From: Cristatella mucedo
Taxonomy: Eukaryota; Bryozoa; Phylactolaemata; Cristatellidae
Direction: 5' to 3'
Assembly: GCA_009760855.2 (NCBI GenBank)
Contig: WPIO01000101.1
Span: forward strand, 1,226,001-1,290,000
Length of the DNA stretch: 64,000 nucleotides
Shown piece after piece: positions 37,022 through 46,601 of this stretch. The position numbers and the translations under genes were made by a program. Below the pieces are notes generated by a model. It saw only the letters and a list, made by a program, of their open reading frames with translations. It had not been told where the DNA came from and ran no database searches. Every line of letters starts with the position of its first letter. Positions within the stretch are counted from its first letter, which is position 1.

Positions 37022-38828
37022 TAATAATAATAATAATAATAATTCACTTGATAAAGCGCCCTCAGAGAACTTAATCTCTCTCTAGGCGCCTTACATTTGC
37101 TGTAAAGTGAAATGCGATTGAATGGTAAGTAAAATCATGCTTGGAAAACAAACGAAATGAATAATATGGTTAGGGGTGACATCAACAGGGTCAGCTGCAA
37201 ATGTGGTTAGTGGCAGCATGCACAATGTCAGCACGCATAAGCACATCAAAGACGAATCACAGGGACCCACTAAATGCTGTCCTAAATAGGTGTTTTTAGG
37301 TTCCTTTTAAATGTGGTCAGGTCAGGGGATGTTTTGACTAAGGTCGGGAGGGAGTTCCAGGCTTTGGGAGCATATGAACTAAATGCACGGTCTCCAAAGG
37401 ATTTAAGGTTTGTATGAGGTATTTCTAGACTGTTGGATTCCGAAAAGCGGGTGGTACGATGCTTGGCCTGATGGGGTAGTATATCTGACAGATAGGCTGG
37501 AGCCATAGAATGAAGTGACCTAAAAGTGAGCGACAAAACCTTGAAGTCAATCCGTTGCTTGACTGGTAGCCAGTGCAGGTCGGCGAGAAGTGGAGTAATG
37601 TGGCAACCGCGACGCTCACGACAGACAAGCCTAGCTGCAGAGTTTTGCACAAACTGCAATCGCCTGATCGCACATGCTGGTAGGCCAGTAAGTAGTGAGT
37701 TGCAGAAGTCATGAGACGGGATGTCACGAATGCATGAACTAACTTGGACGTGGTATCTTTATCTAAGCAAGCCCGAATTTTAGCAATGTTATGAAGCTGA
37801 AAATAGGCAGATTTGACTGTGGAGCTGATATGGTCGTCTAACGAGAGGTCGCTTTGGAATATGACACCTAGATTCCGAGCTGATTCGACAGGAGATATGC
37901 TGGCAGAGCCAATTTTGAGAGTCAGCCTTTCCAATCTCTGGATCACACTGGGTTTGCCCATAACTAGTAAGTTAGTTTTATCATCGTTAAGTTTTAGAAA
38001 ATTTGCTGCCATCCATGTGCGGATGTCATCAATGCATGCAGCTAGTGAGTTGAGAGAATTTGAGGTGCTCGAAGGCTGGGAGGGATCAAAGCAAAGGTAC
38101 AACTGAGTGTCATCCGCATAGGAGTGAAAGCCTAGATTGTGCTTGGCAATCACATCAGCAAGAGGCAGAGTATAAACCGTGAAAAGAACCGGACCTAGCA
38201 TGGAGCCCTGAGGTACTCCATATTTCAGAGGTACTTCAGATGATCTTTGTCCATTCACGTCAATTCTCTGGAGTCTCCCACTGAGATAGGACCTGAACCA
38301 CTGTAGAGCAGTGCCAGTGAAGCCCAGGCGAGATGAGAGGCGCTCTAGAAGAACTTTGTGATCGATGGTGTCAAAAGCTGCCGAAAGATCAAGCAAAACA
38401 AGCAGAGACACTCTACCCAAGTCTGCATTCCTAAGTAGGTCGTTGTATACCCGAAGCAATGCTGACTCTGTGGAGTGATTAGTTTTAAAGCCAGACTGGA
38501 ACTTACTAGCAAGGTGTGAGGTTTCGATATACGAGTTCAGCTGGTCCACCACGACCCGTTCGAGTGTCTTTGATAGGAATGGTAGAAGGGAGACTGGGCG
38601 GTAGTTGCTCAAGTTCTCTTGGTCAAGTGTAGCTTTCTTGAGAAGTGGCCTGACTACAGCTTTTTTGAAAGGTGCTGGGACATGACCTGAGGCTAATGAC
38701 ATGTTAATGATGTTAGTTATGCATGGCAGCAGCAGATCAATGCAACGTAAGAGCAGGACAGTGGGAATAGGGTCCAGAGGACTTGTTGTCTTCTTTGATT
38801 GGGATACGAACTTTAGGACTAGATCACT
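37022..38828 (-). mobile_element. L2/CR1-group LINE, longest copy (reverse transcriptase)
   Basis: A non-LTR retrotransposon reverse transcriptase, normally copying its own RNA at the nick site. From the ATG at 38702 the frame encodes VVRPLLKKATLD, NYRPVSLLPFLSKTLERVVV, FQSGFKTNHSTESALLRV, LVLLDLSAAFDTIDH, GVPQGSMLGPVLFTVYTLPL and the catalytic FHSYADDTQLYLCFD. A 2-nt insertion near 37715 then moves the rest (RRLQ-like FVQNSAARLVCRERRG to SFGDRAFSSYAPKAWNSLP) into another frame. The upstream endonuclease is missing, so the copy is 5'-truncated. The 3' tail (AAAGCGCC..AGGGCGCTTTATC) ends in (ATT)n at 37022. It is inserted into the second duplicated unit. Confidence 0.95.
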
Positions 38829-39954
38829 GTTCAGCCCTGCTCTGCCCCATCGTTGTGCCTACTGCGTTTGGTGAGTCTTGATCCTTATCAGCACACCAGC
38901 ACTTCGGATCCCAATGCCCACGTCCGAGATAGGGTTTTGCCAAGTGCCGAGCTTTGTTTCATCGTGAAGCAGTGTTTCAACAGTAGAAGCAAAATGTCAT
39001 AGCGGCATAGTTGACACAGCCTGAGTGGGGGGGGGGGGAACAGACGCCGATCTTCTGCCGGCAATGTTGCAGCCGTAGGCTTGCATCTTGTCGGATGCTA
39101 CCTTGGTGCGAGCACTCCAGACAGCTTACGCTAAATGTGCGACCACTTAACTAGATTTGGAACCCATTGGCGGGCAACCGAGTCCGGCGAAGGCCTCACA
39201 CTCAAAGTGAATATAAAATGTTCTACAAAATTGTAAAAATCGTAGGAAAAACCTCTTGTTCACTTATACCTGTCATATTAAAAACCGTAGGTGCCAGTTT
39301 TTGCATCAGCTCACGGCGCCGTACACGGAAAAATATATATATAATCGGAAAAAATACAAATAATCGCATAGAAGAAACTGGTGGTGGGTGTCGAAATGCC
39401 GAAGACGAAGCCCGAGTGCACAAGTAAAGAATAAAAATTGAACTCTGGACGAGGTATAGCTTTATTTACCAAAAGAAGACGATTGAGTCTATAATGAGGT
39501 CTATCTGACCACTCGAGTACAGCGTATGCACATTTCTGCGTACACGAACATATCATATGTAGCTCAACACATTACGTCAATATGGACAGCGTAGCATTTT
39601 CTAAGCATCTGTAACTTTTAATATTAAAAATGATGTACATGCAATATATTCTTAATTTTTACGCTTAGCCTATGTTATATGATGTATTACATTTGATATA
39701 AAATAAGAATTACACGTTTGTTATCTACGGTGTATCTAGTGGCCAAACTAATTTTGAGGGTTGGCTGTTCATTTTCTGAGTGACACAAGATTGGCCAGTA
39801 TACTTGCATGTATGCTATTTGCATTATTCATATTCATACTACATCTTTAATTTTCTTTAGACTGCCTTACGTCTGTGTTAATTTGAGAGAAAGATAGCTG
39901 CTTGCCAAGTGCAAATGTCGGTAACTCAGTGCGAGAGTGAGCTGCTGCGAGAGG

Positions 39955-40200
39955 ATTCGAGGAGCTGAAAAGTACGAAAAGATCAAAGCAAAGGTGCTTC
40001 ACACGGGTGCAGGTGTGGGCAGGTGTAGACCGTCCTTTCATGGTGCTGGAAGTGAAAGCCTGGAGTTTTCTCGGCAATTACTAACATAGACATACAGGTG
40101 ACAGAGTGACAGAGTGACACAGTGACAGAGACATACAGGTGCATACAGGGCATAGAAGGAGCGGTGCTCGAACAGATCCTTGAGTCCTCATATCAACTCT
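39955..40200 (-). mobile_element. LINE fragment, strongly decayed
   Basis: AAGATCAAAGCAAAGGTGC and GAAGTGAAAGCCTGGAG match the antisense of the YADD-LYLCFDP region in the copy at 37-38.8 kb. A short GTGACAGA repeat sits inside (40095-40130). Bases 39116-39954 hold AT-rich DNA with nothing recognised. Confidence 0.55.
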
Positions 40201-40389
40201 AGCAAAAGAATGGCAGACACGAAACCGCTACCTCTGCATGGCTTAGTAGCAGTCAACCTAGGATGCCAGGTACATTGATAAAACAGTCTCATTTATATAG
40301 GATAATCTTCGGATAATAATCGGCAGGATAATCTTCACTGCTACAACCGTCGTTATAGTGGACAATAAATGGTTGCACTAAGCTGTGTT

Positions 40390-40475
40390 CGTATCCTTAA
40401 TAATAATAATAATAATATATTTTATAATGCGCCCTCACAGAATTCCAATTTTTTTCTATGCGCTTTACAATCCTT
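40390..40475 (-). mobile_element. LINE 3' tail fragment
   Basis: (TAA)n followed by TATAATGCGCCCTCACAGAA and TATGCGCTTTACAATCC, the reverse complement of the LINE end. Confidence 0.75.
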
Positions 40476-40699
40476 GGCCTTGGTCGAGTGGAAGAGTGGG
40501 CACCGTACCTCCTGGGTTAAGACGCAGCGACTAACAGTGTGCTTCTATTTACGTGACAGCCAGAACAGGGCTACCGAACTTAGTGTTCTCAGCGTATAAG
40601 AATATCGCATGAATGCTCCCCTTATAAGAATAGCAATTCCGAATCGAAGATTGATTCTAGCTATAGGCTCACTCAGCATATTGGAATACTCCACCTCTA

Positions 40700-40858
40700 A
40701 GAATGATCATTTGCCAGTCCGAGCGTAGACCTCGGCTCCGAGGTCGTGGGTTTGAATCCTGCGGTGGGCGATCCAGTGGTGATAGCCGTAAAGGCTTTTC
40801 TGTCGCTATACAAAAAGAGTCTGTTAAATCAGATATTATTATTATTTTTTTTGTTCTT
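40700..40858 (+). mobile_element. tRNA-derived SINE, type B
   Basis: CGAGGTCGTGGGTTTGAATC then CTGCGGTGGGCGATCC, GTGATAGCCGTAAAGGCTTT and TCTGTCGCTATACAAAAAG, GTCTGTTAAATCAG then (ATT)n. Confidence 0.92.
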
Positions 40859-41139
40859 ACAAGCTGTGTCGACTGTATGTGCACCTTGTATATTGTTTTA
40901 AGACACTTTCTATTGTTCTCGTGATAGTTTATATTGTGCACGTGAGAATATGCTCAGCCACCACGTGAGAGTGCCAGCCGTTGTGCACAGCCGATCGGTC
41001 CTCCGCCGACATGTAAGATTGGCCAATATATTTTTGTTATTATCTTTTACTTGTATATATGGTATTCGTGTTATTCATAGTATATCTTATTTTCGTAGTC
41101 AGCCGTATATGCCGTATATGCACTCTTAGTTATGTTTTA

Positions 41140-41290
41140 ATGAAACGACGTTTTATATTGCCTGCCGTTGCTCTCCATAGTGCTCTCGTGAGTGCGCTAC
41201 ACAAAACTCTCCTTTGTAACACCCACTTAGTCTTTATGGCTTTGTGGGGTTACAATCAGAGATACATACATACATGCATACAGGTAAGAT
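41140..41290 (+). mobile_element. fragment of the second LINE family (3' part)
   Basis: GTGAGTGCGCTACACAAAAC then TTTATGGCTTTGTGGGGTTA and AGAGATACATACAT match the minus strand of 62335-62425 and 15730-15790. Confidence 0.65.
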
Positions 41291-41792
41291 GCTCGCTCGC
41301 ATCCCGTGCATGTAGCATTCGGAGGCAGTAGCATCCGATGCACGTCGTGTCCAGAGGCAGTTGCATCACCCAGCAAGCTCACCCCAAAGCATGCACCACT
41401 CGAGCAAGCAGCTAATGTTGGAAATAATGTGAAGCAAAGAGCATATGCGCCCAAAAAATATGGAAAAATATGGATGCAAGCGGCATAAGTTGGAAATAAT
41501 GTGAAGCAACGAACCGACATCTCAGGTGCCCAAAATTGTGCATAAAACTGTGTCTCTCAATCAAAATATCTTCTCAGTCAACGAAAAGATGTAGCTACAC
41601 TGGGCGGCCATGTTTTGGCCATTCACCAGTCGCTACCACTCGCTGGCAATATCGTCGAGGATGCATATGCCACTAGGCACTTACATGTAGTGCCACCGAT
41701 GACCTCTAGGAATGTTAGTTCCAGGACAAGGTCATTTTAGAAGGATCTCTTATTTTTCTCTCTTCCTCTTACCTCTCCCTACACAAGCCCAC

Positions 41793-41797
<5 letters not shown>

Positions 41798-41861
<64 letters not shown>
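41798..41861. repeat. (TC)n microsatellite 75 bases below the RUNX stop codon
   Basis: Pure TC of about 64 bases; as transcribed with RUNX it would be a GA tract in the 3'UTR. Confidence 0.96.
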
Positions 41862-41863
<2 letters not shown>

Positions 41864-41935
41864 ACCTCTATCTTCTACCTCCTAGCTCTCTGTTAGTTGT
41901 GCAAACTGGCAGTCGTAGCATAGGGAAGCGACGCT

Positions 41936-43070
41936 TCACTGCTGAAGCGATCCGTCAGCTGCAAAATGAAAATTTGCACTTGGTTGTCCAACGTCTGTTT
42001 CAGGCGCCGAAGTAGGGGCCGCCTCTGCAGCTGCCGAGGAATCTCGGCAGGGCAGTCCGAAGGCTGCTGTTCCAGGTGTCTCCGACGCTGCGTTTACGGT
42101 GTGCTCCGGTAAAGTGCCCAGCATTTGTTGTTGCTGTAGCTGTGCATTGGCAGCCGCTGCAATCGCCGAGCTGGCCTCGCTTCCTCCGGCCACAGGCTGG
42201 CTCCTGCCAGAGAAAGCTCTCTGGTAGGGCCAGCACCTCAGCTGGGGCAGCAGCTGGGGCAGCTGCCCCAGCTGCTGAAGCTGCATCAGTTGCAGCACCT
42301 GAGGCAGCTGCTGCAGGTGCATCAGCTGCTGCAGCTGGGGCAGGTGCATCAGCTGCTGCAGCTGGGGCAGCTGCTGTAGGTGCATCAGCTGCTGCAGCTG
42401 GTGCAGGTGCATCAGCTGCTGCAGCTGGGGCAGCTGCTGCAGGTGCATCAGCTGCAGCTGGGGCAGCTGCTGTAGGTGCATCAGCTGCTGTAGCTGGTGC
42501 AAGTGCATCAGCTGCTGCAGCTGGGGCAGCTGGTGCAGGTGCATCAGCTGCTGCCCGAGCTGCATCAGCTGCTGCCCCAGCTGCAGCAGCAGCAGCAGCA
42601 GCTGCTGCTGAGGCAGCTGCTGCTGGAGCAGCTGCTGCTGGAGCAGCTGCTGCTCAGGCAGCTGCTGCTCAGGCAGCTGCTGCTCGGGCAGCTGCTGGTG
42701 CTGGGGCAGCTGCTGCTGCTCGGGCAGCTGCTGGTGCTGGGGCAGCTGCTGCTGCTCGGGCAGCTGCTGGTGCTGGGGCAGCTGCTGCTGCTCGGGCAGC
42801 TGCTGGTGCTGGGGCAGCTGCTGGTGCTCGGGCAGCTGCTGCTCGGGCAGCTGCTGGTGCTCGGGCAGCTGCTGGTGCTCGGGCAGCTGCTGCTCGGGCA
42901 GCTGGTGCTCGGGCAGCTGCTGCTCGGGCAGCTGCTGCTGCTGCTGCTGCTGCAGCTGGTGCTGGGGCAGCAGCTGCAGGTGTTTCTCCTCCTTGGGCTC
43001 CTTCAGCTCCTTCTTCGGCATTAGCTTGACAACGGCCGAGCTGCACCGAGGGAAGTTTGCTTCAAGGTTC
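41936..43070 (-). CDS. RUNX: RUNX exon 4 (residues 281-658), giant Gln/Leu repeat and C-terminus
   Basis: Acceptor TTTTCTAG|GAACC. It encodes NLEANFPRCSSAVVKLMPKK then ELKEPKEEKHLQLLPQHQ, a Q run, LPEQQ/LPEHQ units (about 42640-42960) and LPQLQQLMHLQQ units (about 42250-42560). A more complex tail (LPEHTVNAASETPGTAAFGL, PSANFHFAADGSLQQ) precedes the TGA at 41936. The repeat is free of stops in several frames on both strands, so the frame choice rests on splice phase. Confidence 0.75.
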
Positions 43071-44295
43071 CTAGAAAATAATATTAATACTAATACATCT
43101 GTATGGAAACAGTAAGTCCTGTCTTGACAGGGTCGAGGCTCAATGTCAGCTTGAGCGCCAGAGCGGACCAATCGGCAGTGAGATCGCCAGAGCTGACCAT
43201 TAGGTGGTGAGAGAGCCAAAGGGGACCAATCAGAGCCCCAGATTGGCCCAATCGGCGCGAGTGCAAAAGGGTGGACCAATCGGTGGCGAGAACGCCAGAG
43301 TGGACCAATCGGCTGCGAGAGGCAACCCCTTACCCAGAGGTGGCAGCAGCAGTGGTCGAATTTACTGCAGTCACCGCCATTGTTGGCTGCCACATGTAGG
43401 TGGCTGGCTTCGCAGTAGAGAGGACGGTGCTTTGGGGGTGGGACTGTCGAACTATCGAGCCAGGGGCTGCTGCCGAAAGCGATCGGTTGACCGACAGAGC
43501 CATCTCTCTTTTACTCCTGGCGTCGGCCGAGTGGGTATCGACCGTGTGGGCAACAGCTTCGGCGGCTGAAGCTGTGAGCAACTCGTGGAAGCCCTCACCG
43601 CCGGCAGCAGAGCCTCTAGCGCTGGCTTCATCTGTTCCAGCAGCAGCAGCAGCAGCACCAACAGTCGAGTCTACAAAGGAGCAAGTGCCAGACGTGAGAG
43701 ACCGGAAATGAGAGCAGAAGTGAGCGTTAACAGCCAAAGTCGCTGCGAGGCCTCGGTCTGCCTCGGTCTGCCTCGGGAAGAAAGTCCGCGGCGGCTGGAG
43801 GTTCGCGGTAGAGAACCGAAAGCAGCAGGCGCTGGGCGTGGTAGGCGCCGGGCGTGGTAGGCGCTGGGCGTGGTAGGCGCCGGGCGTGGTAGGCGCTGGG
43901 GGTGGTAGGCGCTGGGCATGGTAGGCGCTGGGCATGGTAGGCGCTGGGGGTGGTAGGCGCCGGGCGTGGTAGGCACTGGGCGTGGTAGGCACTGGGAGTG
44001 GTAGGCACTGGGCGGCTGGCACTTGTGGCTCGGGGCAGGAGTGTGCCCCTCGCTCTGCACTGACCTCGATGACCTCGCCCCTTCTTCGTGCTCGCCGGCC
44101 GAGGACCGTCCGAAGTGACTTTGATCGGGTGCGGCACGCGAGCCACGATCGTCCTCGTGGCTCCTCTGATCTCGATGGTCAATGTGAAGTGCTTACCTGA
44201 CGGAAAGAGCAGACAGGACGTCGAAGTTGGAAAGTTGCCAAACGGATGCAGGAAAGAGCAAACTAGCGTCGCTTTTTCACGAAGCCAGCCTGTGC

Positions 44296-44328
<33 letters not shown>

Positions 44329-46519
44329 CCTCTCTCCCTCTCTCTCTGTTTCTCTTTCTCTCTCTCCCTCTCTCTCTCTGTCTCTGTGCCCGAATACACA
44401 GGAACTGGCTTCCCAGTGCAAGTTGCTGCCCGGCCAGGTTCTCCAGACTTCTTCAAATTAATCTAGAAGAGCAAAACTTTCTTAAATACAAATATTTTGT
44501 GTATGTGTTGGTGAATTTTTAAGGTGTATTAAAATATTTAACTTGTACGTATACATTAGTCGGCGGTGTACTGCACTTCCAGCATGGTCGGCTTGTTCTC
44601 TGGTGCGAACGGCTTCCGAGCCGATGACATCGAGATGACGTCGAGGATGCAAAGCCGCCAATTGCTAGAATTCGGGCTTGCTTAGATACGACATCCAAGT
44701 AGGCTGATGCTCAAAATTGGATACCACGTCTAAGTTGGTCCATGCATTTGTGACATCCCGTCTTGACTACTGTAACTCACTGCTTGCTGGCCTACCGGCC
44801 TGTGCAATCAGGCGATTACACCTAGTGCCACACTCTGCAGCTAGGCTTGTTTGTCGTGAGCGTAGCGGTTGCCACATCACACCACTTCTCACCAACCTGC
44901 ACTGGCTATCAGTCAAGCAACGGATCGACTTCAAAGTGTTGTCACCCACTTTTAGGTTCCTTCATTCTTTGGCTCCAGGCTACCTATCAGATCTTCTCCA
45001 CCATCAGCTTTTCGGAAACTAGCCGTTTACCTATACCTCGTACAAACCTCAAATCCTTCGGAGACCGCGCATTAAATTCGTATGCTCCCAAATCCTGGAA
45101 CTCAGTCCCGACTTGCGTCACGACATCCCCTGACTTGATCACATTTAAAAAGAAATTAAAAACGCACCTATTTGTGACAGCATGTAGTGGGCCCCTGCGA
45201 TTCGTCCTTTATGTGCAACATGTCCCAGTAATCCCACCAATGGTTGGTAGAGTTTTTAGGGCTTAGTATGTGCAGCATATTATATAAATGTTAGCGTGCT
45301 GACACTGTTACATGCTGCCACTAACAACACTTGCATGCTGGCCCTATGCATGTTATCCCTAACCATGCTATTAATGCTGTTTATCAAGCATGACACCACT
45401 CACCATTCGATCGTGTTTCCTTTTGAGCAAATTAAAGCGCCCAGAAAGAGATTGAATTTTCTGAGGGCGCTTTATCAAGTGTATTATTATTATTATTATT
45501 ATTATGCCCTTCGCTCCGTGCGTGGAACGTCGTGATCTACCAGGCAAGTTTTATTGTCTAGAACTTATTTCTAGGGAGTGAGCGGCTGACACTCAGGGGA
45601 AGATGAATATATATATATATATTCCCCCGAGTGTCAATTTATATTCCTCTTATTCTCTCTCTCCCCCTCTCTCTTTCTCTCCTCTCTCGCTCGCTCTCTT
45701 TCTATCGCTCTTCTTGTACAGGTCATTCGCTCTTTCTGACTCCCACCTATCTCTTAGCATTCATCTCCCGTCACTCCCTGGCTCTTCCGGTCGCACCTGC
45801 TTCTTGCCTTCATTTCCCTAACCAGCCAGTTCAAGGTTTTATTACTTCAAATTCGATCCCGAAGGCTAACGCTGCGGTCCAGCGATGGCAATGCCAGCTC
45901 GACCGCGACTCTCTTCTGTGGTCGCAGCAGCGGTAATACCCCCATCGGTGGGGTACAGACATTTCCCCCGTGGAGTTTCCCCCGGACGTTCACCCGTATA
46001 TTGCTTAGGGTTTAGGTTTTATAGTTTAGTGTTTAGGGTTTTTAGGATTTAGCATTTAGGAGTTTAGGGTTTAGAATTTAAGGTTTATCGGTTAGGGTTT
46101 AGAATTTTGGCTGAAGGGTTTTAGGGCGGGCTGCGCCTCCGCCGCCTAGATCTACCCTTTCGTGTATTCCGAGCTTTAATTAGTGCTTATTAAGGCATAT
46201 CTTCAGAGGTCGAGTTATACTCAGTACACCTCTGAGGCTTAGCGCTCATTTGCAGGAACGCACGGCACGCCGTAGCGCGCGTCCGCTTTGACGTATACGA
46301 CTACGTACCTGGCGGCGTCGAGCGGGTCCTAAAATCCGCGGGACCAAACTGTATAGCTCGCCGCTGCCCCACCGCCGCCGCCGCCGCTCGCTCCATTAGA
46401 AACCATCCTTCCAATCCATTCATTCCTCTCATTATACTGAGTTGATTTTATTTTAATAGAGCACGAGCTTCACATTTAATCGTGTATATATATATATATA
46501 TATATATATAGCTATCTAT

Positions 46520-46601
<82 letters not shown>

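Larger units (their letters stand above)
34400..39115. repeat. region of duplicated units (copies at ~34.4-34.6, 35.13-35.68 and 36.73-39.1 kb)
   Basis: Two long copies are colinear: CTTGTCCGGCCTG, GATGCCA.AGGTATAGCTTAA, CTGACAAAGCTCT, GCATTTGGTG..TCTT, AGCAAAATGTCATAGC and GGCAATGTTGC appear in the same order at 35130-35680 and at 36730-37020 plus 38828-39095. The second copy is split by the LINE at 37022-38828. A third partial copy lies near 34490-34620. An open frame inside (35447-35977 plus) is not conserved in the other copy and is not called. Confidence 0.85.

Noticed and set aside
42076-43029. Plus-strand open frame of 317 codons, Ala-rich
   Set aside because: It is the antisense of the RUNX exon 4 triplet repeat. 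Openness comes from the repeat, and no domain or splice context supports it.
41936-43393. Single 485-codon minus frame starting MAANNGGDCSK
   Set aside because: Its first ~108 codons read exon 3 out of frame and then intron 3. Only the part from 43070 downward is joined in phase to the Runt exons.
43825-44022. CRISPR-like array
   Set aside because: Direct 16-bp head-to-tail repeats without spacers in a eukaryotic intron: a minisatellite.
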